This document shows, one piece after another, positions 34,436-47,942 of a stretch of DNA of 64,000 nt (positions are counted from its first letter, which is position 1; every line of letters starts with the position of its first letter). Under the pieces are notes generated by a model. That model made no database searches. It was not told the DNA's origin and was given only the letters and a program-made list of their open reading frames with translations. The position numbers and the translations under genes were made by a program. Source of the DNA: Pseudomonadota bacterium (lineage in GTDB: Bacteria; Pseudomonadota; Alphaproteobacteria; Micavibrionales; CSBR16-224); contig CP053449.1 in the NCBI GenBank assembly GCA_013285465.1, forward strand, positions 2,132,735 to 2,196,734. The letters run 5' to 3'.

Positions 34436-35648
34436 CGCTATTTTCTGTTTTATCCTGCCAGTTTTTCCTTGCCTCGGTTTCCGAAAGGCAAAGCTTACTT
34501 TCTTCATAGCTTTTCATGTGTGTTCTCCCCTCAGGGCAGAAACACAGTCCTTTCCGTTGGTCATTATTCCGGAATATTCTTTGAAAGACATTCGGCGCCG
34601 ATGAAGTAATCCGATACCCCGTTGTGATTTTCACATCTCCTCCGTTATATACGACGCATCTATATTCCTTCAAAAACATCGGATAATAATTAAAACGCAC
34701 TGTCATGTATGACGCGAGTCCCATGACAAAAAGACCGATTAAAAAATAATCTGCAGAACTTCTTCGTTTCGCACGCTCTACATTATCTTTCCAAAAATAC
34801 GCGCGATTAATCCACAATGTGATTGCTGGCGGTATAACAAAAAGGAAAAGAAAAAATGTAACCTTATCTGCGATACCTTGTTCCAAGAAACAGAGATACA
34901 TCACAAAAGCAAAGAAAACTGCAACAAAAAATAACCCTAGCATAGCGAGAAAACGCGGTAGGTAAGGCCTCTCTAACTTCTCTATTTCCAGTTTAAACAG
35001 CCCCAAAAGAGACATAATCAATAATATGAATGGTAAAAACACCAAACCGAGTGGAAAGAAAGACTTCACGACCTTTTTAAAAATGAATGTATCAAATTTA
35101 TAAAATATATCATGATGAACGTATAAACCGTAACATGCAGCCAATCCCGCAATCAAAGAAAGGCTGAAAAACAACTTATGATTTTTTGTTCGTTGCTTTG
35201 ATATACGTATCGAAAACCATGACAAAAATGCTGGCAAACCAACCATTAACAAAAATTCATACCGCATCACGTGCCGCAAAAGAAATAGAGAAGGCTCGTG
35301 AAATAAAATAGCTCCCCAGATAAGAATAACCGTCATAACTCCGGCGATAGTAATGTAAAATCTTTTTAGTGTATGTGTTTCCATTTCTTTTTGGTCACGC
35401 AAGACAGTCAACAAACGAACCCCAAGATAGGTTGCACCTGCCGAAGCAAACATGAATATATACGCCATGTGAAACAGGATGGATGAATATATAATTACCA
35501 ACGCGGCAATGACATAGAGATCGACCAATGATCTCCACGCCCATTCTGTTCGTTTTCGTTTTTGAAAAAACGCATAAGCGCAATACAGCGCCGCGCCCAC
35601 CGGCACGGCAACCAGAACCACAAATGCTGCGATTTGCGTGAATATCAC
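34428..35648 (-). CDS. Multi-pass membrane protein, array paralog 3 (divergent)
   Basis: Protein of 406 residues with the same layout as paralogs 1 and 2: an almost identical first 31 residues, about nine hydrophobic segments, then FNYYPMFLKEY and a C-F-C-P-E-G-R motif near the C terminus. The middle 300 residues show little resemblance to the other copies. GTG start with GAGGAG upstream and TATAAT 23 bases before the start. It is the most upstream copy and divergent from the 5-oxoprolinase gene. Function is unknown. Confidence 0.85.
   Translation of the reverse strand: MIFTQIAAFVVLVAVPVGAALYCAYAFFQKRKRTEWAWRSLVDLYVIAALVIIYSSILFHMAYIFMFASAGATYLGVRLLTVLRDQKEMETHTLKRFYITIAGVMTVILIWGAILFHEPSLFLLRHVMRYEFLLMVGLPAFLSWFSIRISKQRTKNHKLFFSLSLIAGLAACYGLYVHHDIFYKFDTFIFKKVVKSFFPLGLVFLPFILLIMSLLGLFKLEIEKLERPYLPRFLAMLGLFFVAVFFAFVMYLCFLEQGIADKVTFFLFLFVIPPAITLWINRAYFWKDNVERAKRRSSADYFLIGLFVMGLASYMTVRFNYYPMFLKEYRCVVYNGGDVKITTGYRITSSAPNVFQRIFRNNDQRKGLCFCPEGRTHMKSYEESKLCLSETEARKNWQDKTENSGD
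35557..35639. repeat. 83-base block shared with array paralogs 1 and 2
   Basis: Identical to 34272-34354 and differing at one base from the equivalent part of paralog 1. It encodes the first membrane segment. Identity stops sharply on both sides, unlike the rest of the gene, which is diverged. Confidence 0.85.
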
Positions 35649-35670
35649 CCTCTGTTCTCCTCGTCTTTTT

Positions 35671-35676
35671 ATTATA
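35671..35676 (-). promoter_or_regulatory. -10 box of array paralog 3
   Basis: TATAAT on the minus strand, 23 bases before the GTG start, in flanking sequence that is not part of the duplicated spacer. Confidence 0.45.
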
Positions 35677-35756
35677 TCATAATCTTACATGCGATGTGTT
35701 TGCTGCGGTTTAATTTTCTGGCCTCGCCGCCGCAGCAATGGTAATTTATCTGCATT

Positions 35757-39380
<3,624 letters not shown>

Positions 39381-39383
39381 ACA

Positions 39384-39581
39384 TTAGTGACAGTGAACAA
39401 TGCCCGTCTTGTGATCCATATGGCAGCATTGTCCGGGCGGAGAGCTTTTACGGCAACCGCCGCCATGCGCAACACTATCGGATTGCATGACTTTTTGCTG
39501 GGCTGACGGCGCGGCGCTTCCGTACCCTGCGCCAAAAACCATCGCGGTGACCAAGAAAACAACTGATAAAAACTTTTTCAT
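39384..39581 (-). CDS. Small secreted Cys/His-rich peptide
   Basis: Precursor of 65 residues. A typical signal peptide (MKKFLSVVFLVTAMVFG, cleavage near A-A-P) leaves a mature peptide of about 40 residues whose C-terminal half contains four Cys and five His, including G-Q-C-C-H-M-D-H and a final H-C-H. Such spacing suggests metal binding or disulfides in the periplasm. I cannot assign a family. The frame is open far upstream, but that part overlaps the ankyrin gene and is a shadow. The stop is 3 bases from the stop of 5-oxoprolinase. Confidence 0.65.
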   Translation of the reverse strand: MKKFLSVVFLVTAMVFGAGYGSAAPSAQQKVMQSDSVAHGGGCRKSSPPGQCCHMDHKTGIVHCH

Positions 39582-39606
39582 TTTAAAATCCTTCTTCAAA
39601 AATATG

Positions 39607-40170
39607 TTAGGGACGCATCCCGCCGTTCTTCGGATTACGGCGTTGCTGCACCTGCGGTTTTTGCCCGCGACCGGCTTCAAACTCTTCCAGTCTTTTCGCG
39701 ATCTCTTCATGCCCGTTCTGGCGGGCGATGGTGATCGGTGAATATTTCGTATCGGTATAGGTTGCGGCAAGGCTGATATTCTCAACCTTTAACAATTCCT
39801 CCACCACATCGCTATGGCCGAAACCCGCCGCATTCATCAGCGCGGTACCGCCCCAGCGCCCAAGCCTGTTCGCGTCACAGCGCGGATCAGCCAGCAGGAT
39901 TTTCACCGTGCCCAGATGCCCGCCGCGCGCCGCCGTCATCAGCGCTGTCGTGCCGCCTGCATTCAGCGTATCAACATCGGTTTCAGGGAGGGAGAGCAGA
40001 TATTTCACAACATCCTCGCGCCCTTTGGCGGCGGCCGCCATCAGCGGCGTCATTTTCAGCATGCCGCGCTCATTCACATCCTTGCCTGCCGCAATGGCGC
40101 GTTTGACACCGTCAAGATTGCCCTCTTCCGCAAGGTCACACAGTTTCGAAGATCCAAAAAGATTGAACAT
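39607..40170 (-). CDS. Ankyrin-repeat protein, short
   Basis: Protein of 187 residues with about four ankyrin repeats between residues 8 and 165 (for example TPLMAAAAKGREDVVKYLL, TALMTAARGGHLGTVKILL, TALMNAAGFGHSDVVEELL) that mediate protein-protein contacts. No signal peptide. The C-terminal 20 residues are basic, Gln/Gly-rich, and end R-R-N-P-K-N-G-G, much like the end of the larger ankyrin protein nearby. GGAGAG precedes the start. Target unknown. Confidence 0.88.
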   Translation of the reverse strand: MFNLFGSSKLCDLAEEGNLDGVKRAIAAGKDVNERGMLKMTPLMAAAAKGREDVVKYLLSLPETDVDTLNAGGTTALMTAARGGHLGTVKILLADPRCDANRLGRWGGTALMNAAGFGHSDVVEELLKVENISLAATYTDTKYSPITIARQNGHEEIAKRLEEFEAGRGQKPQVQQRRNPKNGGMRP

Positions 40171-40239
40171 GCTCTCTCCATCAATTTTATAAAAGGAGAG
40201 GTAAATTACAGAGAATAAGGAAATATGTCAAGTTGACGT

Positions 40240-40956
40240 TTATTTGCGCAAACCGCTTTTGGCCTGCTGTTTCGGTGCCGATGCCGTTTGTTTCGGCGGT
40301 TCACTGCCGGGAACGGTTTTTAAGGGGGTTTTGCTCCAATACTGGCCTTCAATCGCCCGCGGCTTACCGTCAGGTAAATCCGTGCCGTGATGCGTCACGG
40401 CCTTCGCCAGATCTTTCGCATCCATCACCGTGCCGTGCAAATCATGTTTATCTTCCAGAAAGACGGATTTGCCCTTGGTGGAAAAGAAATTCCCCATACT
40501 GTCGTCAAAGGTAAAAGACCAATGTGACATATCAAGGTCTTTGACCGCTGCAATCATCACGCCTTTACCCGCCGCACCGTCTTCAATCGCCTGTTTGACC
40601 ACTGCGGGGTCGTTGGTGACACGGAAAAAAGTCGGATTTTCCCTCTCGGGTTTAACGCCGTCCGGCGCATTATCGCGCAGCCAGCTATCGGTCTGCTGAC
40701 GGTCGGCATGATACAGTTGCTGGTCACGATTGCCGTTTGCATCGGCTTCGCCAATACCGCGATGCGGGTGGATTTTCTCCATCAAGGCCACAGCCTCGTC
40801 TTTCGGCAAATCCATCACTGAAGACAGCGGGTCGATTTCAGGATCATAGCCGCGGATCACGTAAAAGCCGTCCAGCGCATCCGGCTGCTGCCCGAACTTA
40901 CTGCCCACCGCACCGTCTTTTTCCTGTGATTGCGAGAATTTTGTCGTCATTCCCAT
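40240..40956 (-). CDS. Unknown soluble protein inside the ankyrin cluster
   Basis: Hydrophilic protein of 238 residues, no signal peptide or membrane segment; not recognised. The composition is Asp-, Lys- and His-rich, with a central alpha/beta-looking domain (about 20-200) and a disordered Pro/Gln/Lys tail ending in Leu-Arg-Lys. It lies between two ankyrin genes on the same strand, about 60-70 bases from each, so it may be co-expressed with them. The start is ambiguous between ATG 40956 and ATG 40950. Confidence 0.7.
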   Translation of the reverse strand: MGMTTKFSQSQEKDGAVGSKFGQQPDALDGFYVIRGYDPEIDPLSSVMDLPKDEAVALMEKIHPHRGIGEADANGNRDQQLYHADRQQTDSWLRDNAPDGVKPERENPTFFRVTNDPAVVKQAIEDGAAGKGVMIAAVKDLDMSHWSFTFDDSMGNFFSTKGKSVFLEDKHDLHGTVMDAKDLAKAVTHHGTDLPDGKPRAIEGQYWSKTPLKTVPGSEPPKQTASAPKQQAKSGLRK

Positions 40957-41016
40957 TTCCGACCTGTTGATAAAACTTTACCAATTCTAGCAAAAAATGG
41001 TTAAAAAAGCCTGTTA

Positions 41017-42585
41017 TCAAGGCTTTTGCCCGCCGCCGTCTTTGGGATCGCGGCGGGTATATTGGCGGATATTCTGCTGGTTCTGTTTTTGCGCCGTATC
41101 GCGGTTCTGGCGGCGTTGCGCACCAAAATCCTTGGACAATTTACGGCGGTGTTTCGGATATTCGCGCAGCAGCGTAATCATCTCGGGCGGGGCATTACGC
41201 TTTTTCGCAAATTCGATCAGGGTTTCGCCGGGGATTTTCTGCGTTTTTTCATCTGCGCCGCGTTCCAGCAGCAATTTCACCAATGAGGTCGAGCGGCTTT
41301 GTACCGCGCCCGCCAGCGGTGTTGACCCGTCATAGGCACGGCTGTTCACATCCGCGCCGTAATCCAGCAGCTTGCGCGCCAAATCGCCGCGCCCGTTTTC
41401 ACAGGCCAGCATCAGCGGCGTCATGCCTTTGCCGTCCGGCACATCGCAAGAGGCCCCGTAATGCAGCAGCAAATCAATCGCGGCATCCTGTTTGGGTGTG
41501 GAACTGTTATAACCGCCGCGTGCCGCACGAACGGCTTTCAGCAAAGCGGTTTCACCGTCATCACTGCAAATATCGGGATCCGCGCCTTTATCCAGCAAAG
41601 CCCGCACAATCGGCAAGTGACCGCCCGCCGCCGCCTTATGCAGCGCCGTCAGACCTTTATCGCGGCATTGGCTGTCAATATCCGCGCCGGATTTGATCAA
41701 AGCGACCGCAGCATCGTAAAAGCCTTGCAATGATGCACCGGCATGGGCGCTGTATTGCGGAATGGCCAGATCAAGCACCGACTGCCCTTTTCCGTTCACG
41801 GCTTTCGTATCCGCACCATGAGACAGAAGCAGCTCCGTCATGTCTTTATTGCCGTTCCTTGCCGCGACATGCAAGACGCTATTGTGGATATTGTTTTCCG
41901 GCTTTGTCGAAGCGCCCTGCTGTAAAAGATATTCCGCCGCCTTTTTACGGTCGCCCGCCACGGCATAATGCAGCGCGGTATTACCCGTGCCGTCCGTCCC
42001 GTCAATGCGCGGCTTACTCTTGCCCTCGCACAGGATTTTCAGCATTTCGACATCATTACGCTGCGCCGCCGCATGCAGGGGCGTTGCGCCGCTTGTGCTT
42101 TGCGCATCAGGCTTTGCACCTTTTGCCAACAGCATTTCGGCAATCTCTTTCCGCCCCGCCAGCGCCGCATAAAATAAAGGCGTGCCGCCTGCCTCGGAGG
42201 AAATAAACTGCTCATAACCCTGCGTTTGCGCACGGTAAGGCCCGCGCCCATCATCACCGCGGCGTTTTTTCGCCACATCCGCGCCTTTGCCCAACAGGAA
42301 CTTCACAGCAACCGCATCGCCTTTGACAACGGCGCTGTGCAGCAATGTTTCACCATTCGGGGCGTAATCATTCAAAATCGCGGGTTTTTCATCCAGTACG
42401 GTCTGCAAAGCGGCATGATCGCCGCGCAATAAGGCATCCTGGGCTTTCTTGACGGGATTTTCGACAGATGCAGGCAGCAGCGGCGCGCCGCCGCCGGTAA
42501 TTTCATCGGCGACGTTTTTAAAGCCTTTTTTCAGCTTATCGAGAAATGTCTTACGCTGCGGCGGATTATTCCTGCGTGGGGGCAT
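41017..42585 (-). CDS. Ankyrin-repeat protein, long
   Basis: Protein of about 522 residues made largely of ankyrin repeats: roughly eleven units from residue 50 to 470, each with the T-x-L-H/L-x-A-A or close variant (TLLHSAVVKGDAVAVKFLL, TPLFYAALAGRKEIAEMLL, TPLHAAAQRNDVEMLKILC). The basic N terminus (PPRRNNPPQRK) and the basic Gln-rich C terminus flank them; the end reads R-R-D-P-K-D-G-G. No signal peptide. ATG 42585 was chosen because GAGG lies upstream; an ATG at 42606 would add 7 residues. Ankyrin proteins are frequent effectors in host-associated bacteria, but export here is unproven. Confidence 0.88.
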   Translation of the reverse strand: MPPRRNNPPQRKTFLDKLKKGFKNVADEITGGGAPLLPASVENPVKKAQDALLRGDHAALQTVLDEKPAILNDYAPNGETLLHSAVVKGDAVAVKFLLGKGADVAKKRRGDDGRGPYRAQTQGYEQFISSEAGGTPLFYAALAGRKEIAEMLLAKGAKPDAQSTSGATPLHAAAQRNDVEMLKILCEGKSKPRIDGTDGTGNTALHYAVAGDRKKAAEYLLQQGASTKPENNIHNSVLHVAARNGNKDMTELLLSHGADTKAVNGKGQSVLDLAIPQYSAHAGASLQGFYDAAVALIKSGADIDSQCRDKGLTALHKAAAGGHLPIVRALLDKGADPDICSDDGETALLKAVRAARGGYNSSTPKQDAAIDLLLHYGASCDVPDGKGMTPLMLACENGRGDLARKLLDYGADVNSRAYDGSTPLAGAVQSRSTSLVKLLLERGADEKTQKIPGETLIEFAKKRNAPPEMITLLREYPKHRRKLSKDFGAQRRQNRDTAQKQNQQNIRQYTRRDPKDGGGQKP

Positions 42586-42665
42586 ATCGCCTCTTTTTCT
42601 TCCCATGTTCTAAAATCAATAAGCCATTGTAATAATCACGCCTCCTAAGTCAAGGCGCAAGCCGC

Positions 42666-42703
42666 ATAAGAAAGACCCGCCTCCTTTTGGGGGAGACGGG
42701 TCT
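42666..42703 (-). terminator. Rho-independent terminator after hppA
   Basis: On the minus strand AGACCCGTCTCC pairs with GGAGGCGGGTCT (one internal mismatch) around a short loop, followed by a T-rich stretch (TTCTT). It lies 32 bases after the hppA stop at 42735. Confidence 0.75.
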
Positions 42704-42734
42704 TCCAGAGTCTTGGTCTTAAAAGACGGGCGGT

Positions 42735-44831
42735 TTAACCGGCCACCATCTTCGCGACGATGGCGACCAGAAGAATGGCCACGATATTCGCGATTTTGAT
42801 CAGCGGGTTCACTGCCGGACCGGCCGTATCTTTGTACGGATCGCCGACGGTGTCACCTGTCACAGCCGCTTTATGGGCTTCGGAGCCCTTGCCGCCATGA
42901 TTGCCGTCTTCAATGTATTTTTTGGCGTTATCCCATGCGCCGCCACCGGCGGTCATGGAAATCGCGATAAAGATACCGGTTACAATCGTACCCAGCAGCA
43001 TCGCGCCCAGTGCCTGGAAGCCTGATGTCATGGAACCGTCAATGCCCCAGACAACGAGGAACAGGATAACCGGTGCCAGAATCGGCAGCAGGGAGGGAAC
43101 GATCATTTCCTTGATCGCCGCACGTGTCAGCATATCAACGGCACGACCGTATTCCGGTTTGGTTTTACCGGTCAGGATGCCTTTGATTTCCTTGAACTGG
43201 CGACGGACTTCGATCACGATCGAGCTTGCCGCACGTCCGACAGCCGTCATACACATTGCCGCGAACAGATAGGGCAGCATGCCGCCGATGAACAGACCGA
43301 TGATAACAAAGGGCTCTTCAAGCGGGAATGTGACCGTGATGTCCGGGAAATAGTGACGCAGTTCTTCGGTATAAGCCGCAAACAGAACCAGCGCAGCCAG
43401 ACCGGCGGAGCCGATGGCGTAACCTTTTGTCACAGCTTTGGTTGTGTTACCGACAGCATCCAGCGCATCCGTTACCGTACGCACTTTTTTCGGCAGATCG
43501 GACATTTCGGCAATACCGCCGGCATTATCCGTCACCGGGCCGTAAGCATCCAGCGCCACAACCATACCGGCCAGTGCCAGCATTGTCGTTGCCGCAAGGG
43601 AGATACCGTAAAGACCGGCTGCGTCATAAGCAACGAAGATACCGCCGCAAATCACGATCACCGGAAGTGCCGTGGATTCCAGCGAAATCGCCAGACCCTG
43701 AATAACGTTCGTGCCGTGTCCGGTTTCCGAAGCTTTCGCAATCACGCGCACCGGACGGTATTCCGTCGAGGTGTAATATTCGGTAATCCAGATCAGCAGA
43801 CCCGTTACGGCCAGACCTGTCACAACGCAATAGTAAAGCTGCGTTCCGGTAACAACACCGCCTGACAGCAATTCCATTTCACCGTTCATGCCGATATTTT
43901 TCTTGATGATCCAGTAGATCAGACCGGCAGAAGCGATGGCACTGACAACAAAGCCTTTATACAGGGCACCCATGATATTCTCGGTTTCGCCGAGTTTCAC
44001 GAAGAAGGTTCCCAGTACCGAACCGGCAATACAAAGTGCGCAGATCAGCAGCGGCAGATTCATCGCCATATCCAGCGATGCGGCTGCAAATGTGCTGGTT
44101 GCAATCAGCATTGTCGCAACGATTGTCACGGCATAGGTTTCAAAAAGGTCAGCCGCCATACCCGCACAGTCACCGACATTGTCGCCGACATTATCAGCAA
44201 TACAGGCAGGGTTACGCGGATCATCTTCGGCCAGATCGCCTTCAACCTTACCGACCAGATCGGCACCGACATCCGCACCTTTGGTGAAGATACCGCCGCC
44301 AAGACGGGCAAAGATCGAAATCAGCGATGCACCAAAGCCGAGGGCAACAAGTGCTTCCAGCGTGTGACGCGTTTCAAAACCGTAATATTTCAGCGCGATG
44401 TAGTAACCGGCAACGCCCAGCAGACCGAGACCGACAACCAGCAGACCCGTAATCGCACCGGATTTGAACGCAATGTCCAGTGCCGGAGCAAGGCCTTTTT
44501 GTGCCGCATCAGCCGTACGTACGTTGGCACGTACTGAAACATGCATGCCGATATATCCGGCAGCGCCTGACAATACCGCGCCGATCACGAATCCGATGGC
44601 GACCTGCAGACCCAGCAAAATGCCGAGGCCGATGGCCACAATGATTCCGACAATGGCGATTGTCGTATATTGGCGGTTCAGATAGGCACTTGCGCCTTCC
44701 TGAATAGCGCCCGCGATTTCACGCATCCGCGCGTTACCGGCACTGGCGTTCATCACCTTGAAGCCGGCCATAAGGCCGTACAGCAAGGCCAGCACACCTG
44801 CACCGAGAATGATAACATCCGTTTGTGTCAT
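42735..44831 (-). CDS. hppA: K+-insensitive proton-pumping pyrophosphatase HppA
   Basis: Integral membrane enzyme of 698 residues with about 16 membrane segments that couples pyrophosphate hydrolysis to proton export. The catalytic loop [11 protein letters not shown], followed by [17 protein letters not shown], and the later D-N-A-G-G-I segment are intact. The position that decides potassium dependence reads G-N-T-T-K-A: Lys indicates the K+-independent type (Ala marks the dependent one). AAGGAACAGG precedes the ATG and a terminator follows, so it is a single-gene unit. Confidence 0.95.
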   Translation of the reverse strand: MTQTDVIILGAGVLALLYGLMAGFKVMNASAGNARMREIAGAIQEGASAYLNRQYTTIAIVGIIVAIGLGILLGLQVAIGFVIGAVLSGAAGYIGMHVSVRANVRTADAAQKGLAPALDIAFKSGAITGLLVVGLGLLGVAGYYIALKYYGFETRHTLEALVALGFGASLISIFARLGGGIFTKGADVGADLVGKVEGDLAEDDPRNPACIADNVGDNVGDCAGMAADLFETYAVTIVATMLIATSTFAAASLDMAMNLPLLICALCIAGSVLGTFFVKLGETENIMGALYKGFVVSAIASAGLIYWIIKKNIGMNGEMELLSGGVVTGTQLYYCVVTGLAVTGLLIWITEYYTSTEYRPVRVIAKASETGHGTNVIQGLAISLESTALPVIVICGGIFVAYDAAGLYGISLAATTMLALAGMVVALDAYGPVTDNAGGIAEMSDLPKKVRTVTDALDAVGNTTKAVTKGYAIGSAGLAALVLFAAYTEELRHYFPDITVTFPLEEPFVIIGLFIGGMLPYLFAAMCMTAVGRAASSIVIEVRRQFKEIKGILTGKTKPEYGRAVDMLTRAAIKEMIVPSLLPILAPVILFLVVWGIDGSMTSGFQALGAMLLGTIVTGIFIAISMTAGGGAWDNAKKYIEDGNHGGKGSEAHKAAVTGDTVGDPYKDTAGPAVNPLIKIANIVAILLVAIVAKMVAG

Positions 44832-45138
44832 AACCTGTTCCTTTTGTTTTGGTTTCTAGTGTTTTCGTTTTACAAACTTCAAAACTTTTAAAATTCCCAC
44901 CGGCTGCCCGCAAAAATGCGGATATGCCGATGTTGTAAAGAGGAAAAAACCCCTTTGAATGCGCAAGCAAGATGCATGATAATTATCTGGAATGCAAGAA
45001 ATTTATTCCGATCTGCGGAAAAGCGGATAAAAGCTGAGAAGCATTGAGCCTTCCTGCAAAACATGCTAGAAAGAAGGGCTTTATATAGCTTTACAGGTAA
45101 GAATCCCAACAAAGGAAGGCGCTCCGCGCGTTTAAAAT
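44832..45138. other. Divergent intergenic region between hppA and gyrA
   Basis: About 307 bases without a supportable gene. It must hold the promoters of both genes but I see no convincing -35/-10 pair; TTTATATAG at about 45080 is the best AT-rich -10 candidate toward gyrA. A small stem (AAAGAGG/CCCCTTT, about 44935-44954) has no clear role. Near gyrA, AAGGAAGG (45112-45119) is 20 bases from the ATG, with a small GCGC-TCC-GCGC hairpin (45119-45129) between them. Confidence 0.5.
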
Positions 45139-47940
45139 ATGACGACTGAAACAGACATCCCGCATACCGGCAGCAATATCGCCACCATTGCCATTGAAGA
45201 TGAAATGCAGCGCTCCTATCTCGATTACGCGATGAGCGTGATCGTCAGCCGCGCCCTTCCCGATGTGCGCGACGGCTTAAAACCCGTACACCGCCGCATT
45301 CTTTACGCGATGAAAGACGGCGGATATGACAGTAGCAAACCCTATAAAAAATCCGCCCGTATCGTCGGTGACGTCATGGGTAAATACCACCCGCATGGCG
45401 ACAGCGCCATTTATGATTCTATGGTGCGGATGGCGCAGGATTTCTCCTTGCGTCTGCCGCTGATTGACGGACAGGGCAACTTCGGTTCCATGGATGGCGA
45501 TTCGGCCGCCGCCATGCGTTATACAGAGGCACGCCTGCAAAAAGTTGCGGAAACCCTGCTGGATGATATTGATAAAGACACGGTCGATTTTTCGCCGAAC
45601 TATGATGAATCCGTGCTGGAGCCGGTTGTTCTGCCCGCACGTTTTCCGAATCTGCTGATTAACGGCACCGGCGGTATTGCCGTCGGTATGGCCACCAATA
45701 TCCCGCCGCATAATCTGGGCGAAGTGATCGAAGGCTGCCTGCAGCTGATTGAAAACCCCGATCTGACGATCGAGGAACTGACCGAGATCATCCCCGGCCC
45801 CGATTTCCCGACCGGCGGCGAGATTCTGGGTAAAAACGGTATCCGCAGCGCCTATAATACGGGCCGCGGCTCTGTCGTCATCCGCGCAAAAACCAGTGTT
45901 GAAGATATGCGCGGCGACCGTCAGGCGATTATCGTGCATGAAATTCCCTATCAGGTGAATAAATCCCGTCTGGTTGAACGGATCGGCGAAGTAGCGCGCG
46001 AGAAAATCGTCGAAGGCATCACCGCCCTGCGCGATGAAAGTGACCGCGACGGCGTCCGTATCGTGATCGAAATCAAAAAAGACGCGATTGCCGATATTGT
46101 TTTAAACCAGCTTTATAAATTCACGCCGCTGCAAACCAGCTTTGGCTGCAATATGCTGTCGCTGCATCACGGCCGCCCGCAGATGATGAATCTGAAGGAA
46201 ATGCTGGTTGCCTTCATCGAATTCCGCGAAGTGGTTATCACCCGCCGCACCGCCTATGAATTGCGCAAGGCGCGTGAGCGCGCGCATTTATTGGCAGGTC
46301 TGGCCGTTGCCGTCGCCAATATTGATGATGTCATTGCGATTATCCGCAACGCGCCCGATCCGGGCACAGCCCGTGAACAGCTGCGCGCCAAACCTTGGCC
46401 TGCCCATGATATCGCCCCCTTGATTGAACTGATTGCCGATCCTCAACACATGTTAGAGGATGACGGCACCTATCAGCTCTCCGAAGAACAGGCCAAAGCC
46501 ATTCTTGATCTGCGTCTGCACCGTTTAACGGGGCTTGAGCGCGGCAAAATCGGTGACGAGCTGAAAGAGATTACCGATAAAATCCGCGAATATCTGTATA
46601 TTCTGGGTGACCGCAACAAATTGCTGGATGTCATGCGCGGCGAGCTGTTTGAGATCAAAGATCTCTACGCCAATCCGCGCCGCACCGCATTGATGGAAGC
46701 CGAATTTGAAGTCGATATCGAAGATCTGATCCAGCGCGAGGAGATGGTTGTCACCGTCAGCCATGCCGGATACGTCAAACGTGTCCCGCTTTCCGCCTAT
46801 CGTGCGCAGCGCCGCGGCGGCAAAGGCCGTACCGGCATGAATACGAAGGATGAGGATTTCGTCACACAGCTTTTCGTTTCCTCCACCCATACGCCGATGC
46901 TGATTTTCACCTCGCGCGGCATTGTCTACCGCATGAAAGTCTATCAATTCCCCGTCGGCACACCGCAATCGCGCGGCAAGGCCTTCGTCAATCTGCTGCC
47001 GCTGGAAAAAGGCGAGAATATCTCCGTCGTCATGCCGCTGCCCGAAGATGAAGAAGCCTGGGAAGCGCTGGATGTGGTCTTTGCGACCTCGCACGGTTCC
47101 ATCCGCCGCAACACGATGGCCGCTTTCCGCAATATCCGCAAAAACGGCTTGATTGCGATGAAACTGGATGAAGAGGCCGGCGAAAAACTGATTGATGTCC
47201 GCACCTGTACCGAAAGCGATGATATCATGCTCGCCACCCGCAAGGGGAAAGCCATCCGCTTCCCGCTGACGGAAATCCGCATCTTTAAAAGCCGCGCCTC
47301 CACAGGTGTCCGCGGCATCAAACTGGCAAAAGGCGATGAAGTCGTCTCCATCTCCGTTCTGCATGGCAGCGATGCCGATATTGAAGAGCGTAACGCTTAT
47401 CTGAAGGCCGCCTCCGCGCTGCGCGGTGCCGATGATGTCGATCTGGAAGGCGATGTCGGCGGCGATCTCAGCCCCGAACGCTTTGCCGCCTTGGCGGAAA
47501 AAGAAGACTTCATCCTCAGCGTCACCACCAAAGGTTACGGCAAACGCACATCATCCTACGAATACCGTACATCGAAACGCGGCGGTCAGGGCGTCTGGAA
47601 TATGAAGCTGGGCAAAAAGAACGGTACCGAGGTCATCCGCTCCTTCTGCGTTGAAGACGGCGACCAGATTATGATGGTCACCGATGGCGGCCAGATTATC
47701 CGTATGCCGATCACGGGCATCCGCTTTGCCGGACGCCAGACGCAAGGCGTCACACTCTTCCGCGTTGCGGAGGATGAGGAAGTCGTCTCCGTCGCCGTTG
47801 TCCGCGATGACAGCGAGGATGAGGACACGGAAGAAAACCTCGCCGCCGAAACTGACGAAACCGCAGATGATGCGGCGGAAACAGTTGCGGAAGAGAGTGA
47901 TACAGATGCGGGCGAAACGACAGAAAGCGAAGAAGAATAA
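45139..47940 (+). CDS. gyrA: DNA gyrase subunit A
   Basis: Type IIA topoisomerase subunit of 933 residues that with GyrB introduces negative supercoils. The breakage domain contains the active Tyr in A-M-R-Y-T-E-A-R near residue 130. The quinolone region reads [17 protein letters not shown], with Ser and Asp at the usual positions 83 and 87, so no resistance substitution is seen. The C-terminal wrapping domain has the GyrA box QRRGGKG, which separates it from ParC. The final 45 residues are a strongly acidic Glu/Asp/Thr tail. The gene is followed by coaD after 2 bases. Confidence 0.97.
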   Translation: MTTETDIPHTGSNIATIAIEDEMQRSYLDYAMSVIVSRALPDVRDGLKPVHRRILYAMKDGGYDSSKPYKKSARIVGDVMGKYHPHGDSAIYDSMVRMAQDFSLRLPLIDGQGNFGSMDGDSAAAMRYTEARLQKVAETLLDDIDKDTVDFSPNYDESVLEPVVLPARFPNLLINGTGGIAVGMATNIPPHNLGEVIEGCLQLIENPDLTIEELTEIIPGPDFPTGGEILGKNGIRSAYNTGRGSVVIRAKTSVEDMRGDRQAIIVHEIPYQVNKSRLVERIGEVAREKIVEGITALRDESDRDGVRIVIEIKKDAIADIVLNQLYKFTPLQTSFGCNMLSLHHGRPQMMNLKEMLVAFIEFREVVITRRTAYELRKARERAHLLAGLAVAVANIDDVIAIIRNAPDPGTAREQLRAKPWPAHDIAPLIELIADPQHMLEDDGTYQLSEEQAKAILDLRLHRLTGLERGKIGDELKEITDKIREYLYILGDRNKLLDVMRGELFEIKDLYANPRRTALMEAEFEVDIEDLIQREEMVVTVSHAGYVKRVPLSAYRAQRRGGKGRTGMNTKDEDFVTQLFVSSTHTPMLIFTSRGIVYRMKVYQFPVGTPQSRGKAFVNLLPLEKGENISVVMPLPEDEEAWEALDVVFATSHGSIRRNTMAAFRNIRKNGLIAMKLDEEAGEKLIDVRTCTESDDIMLATRKGKAIRFPLTEIRIFKSRASTGVRGIKLAKGDEVVSISVLHGSDADIEERNAYLKAASALRGADDVDLEGDVGGDLSPERFAALAEKEDFILSVTTKGYGKRTSSYEYRTSKRGGQGVWNMKLGKKNGTEVIRSFCVEDGDQIMMVTDGGQIIRMPITGIRFAGRQTQGVTLFRVAEDEEVVSVAVVRDDSEDEDTEENLAAETDETADDAAETVAEESDTDAGETTESEEE

Positions 47941-47942
47941 AT

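Noticed and set aside
45364-45440. Quinolone-resistance substitution in gyrA
   Set aside because: Ser and Asp are present at the two usual positions, so no resistance change is seen.
46525-47364. Long open frame antisense to gyrA (279 codons), and similar antisense frames over mutS, murE and 5-oxoprolinase
   Set aside because: They are shadows of strongly coding genes in GC-rich DNA; no ribosome sites or recognisable domains.
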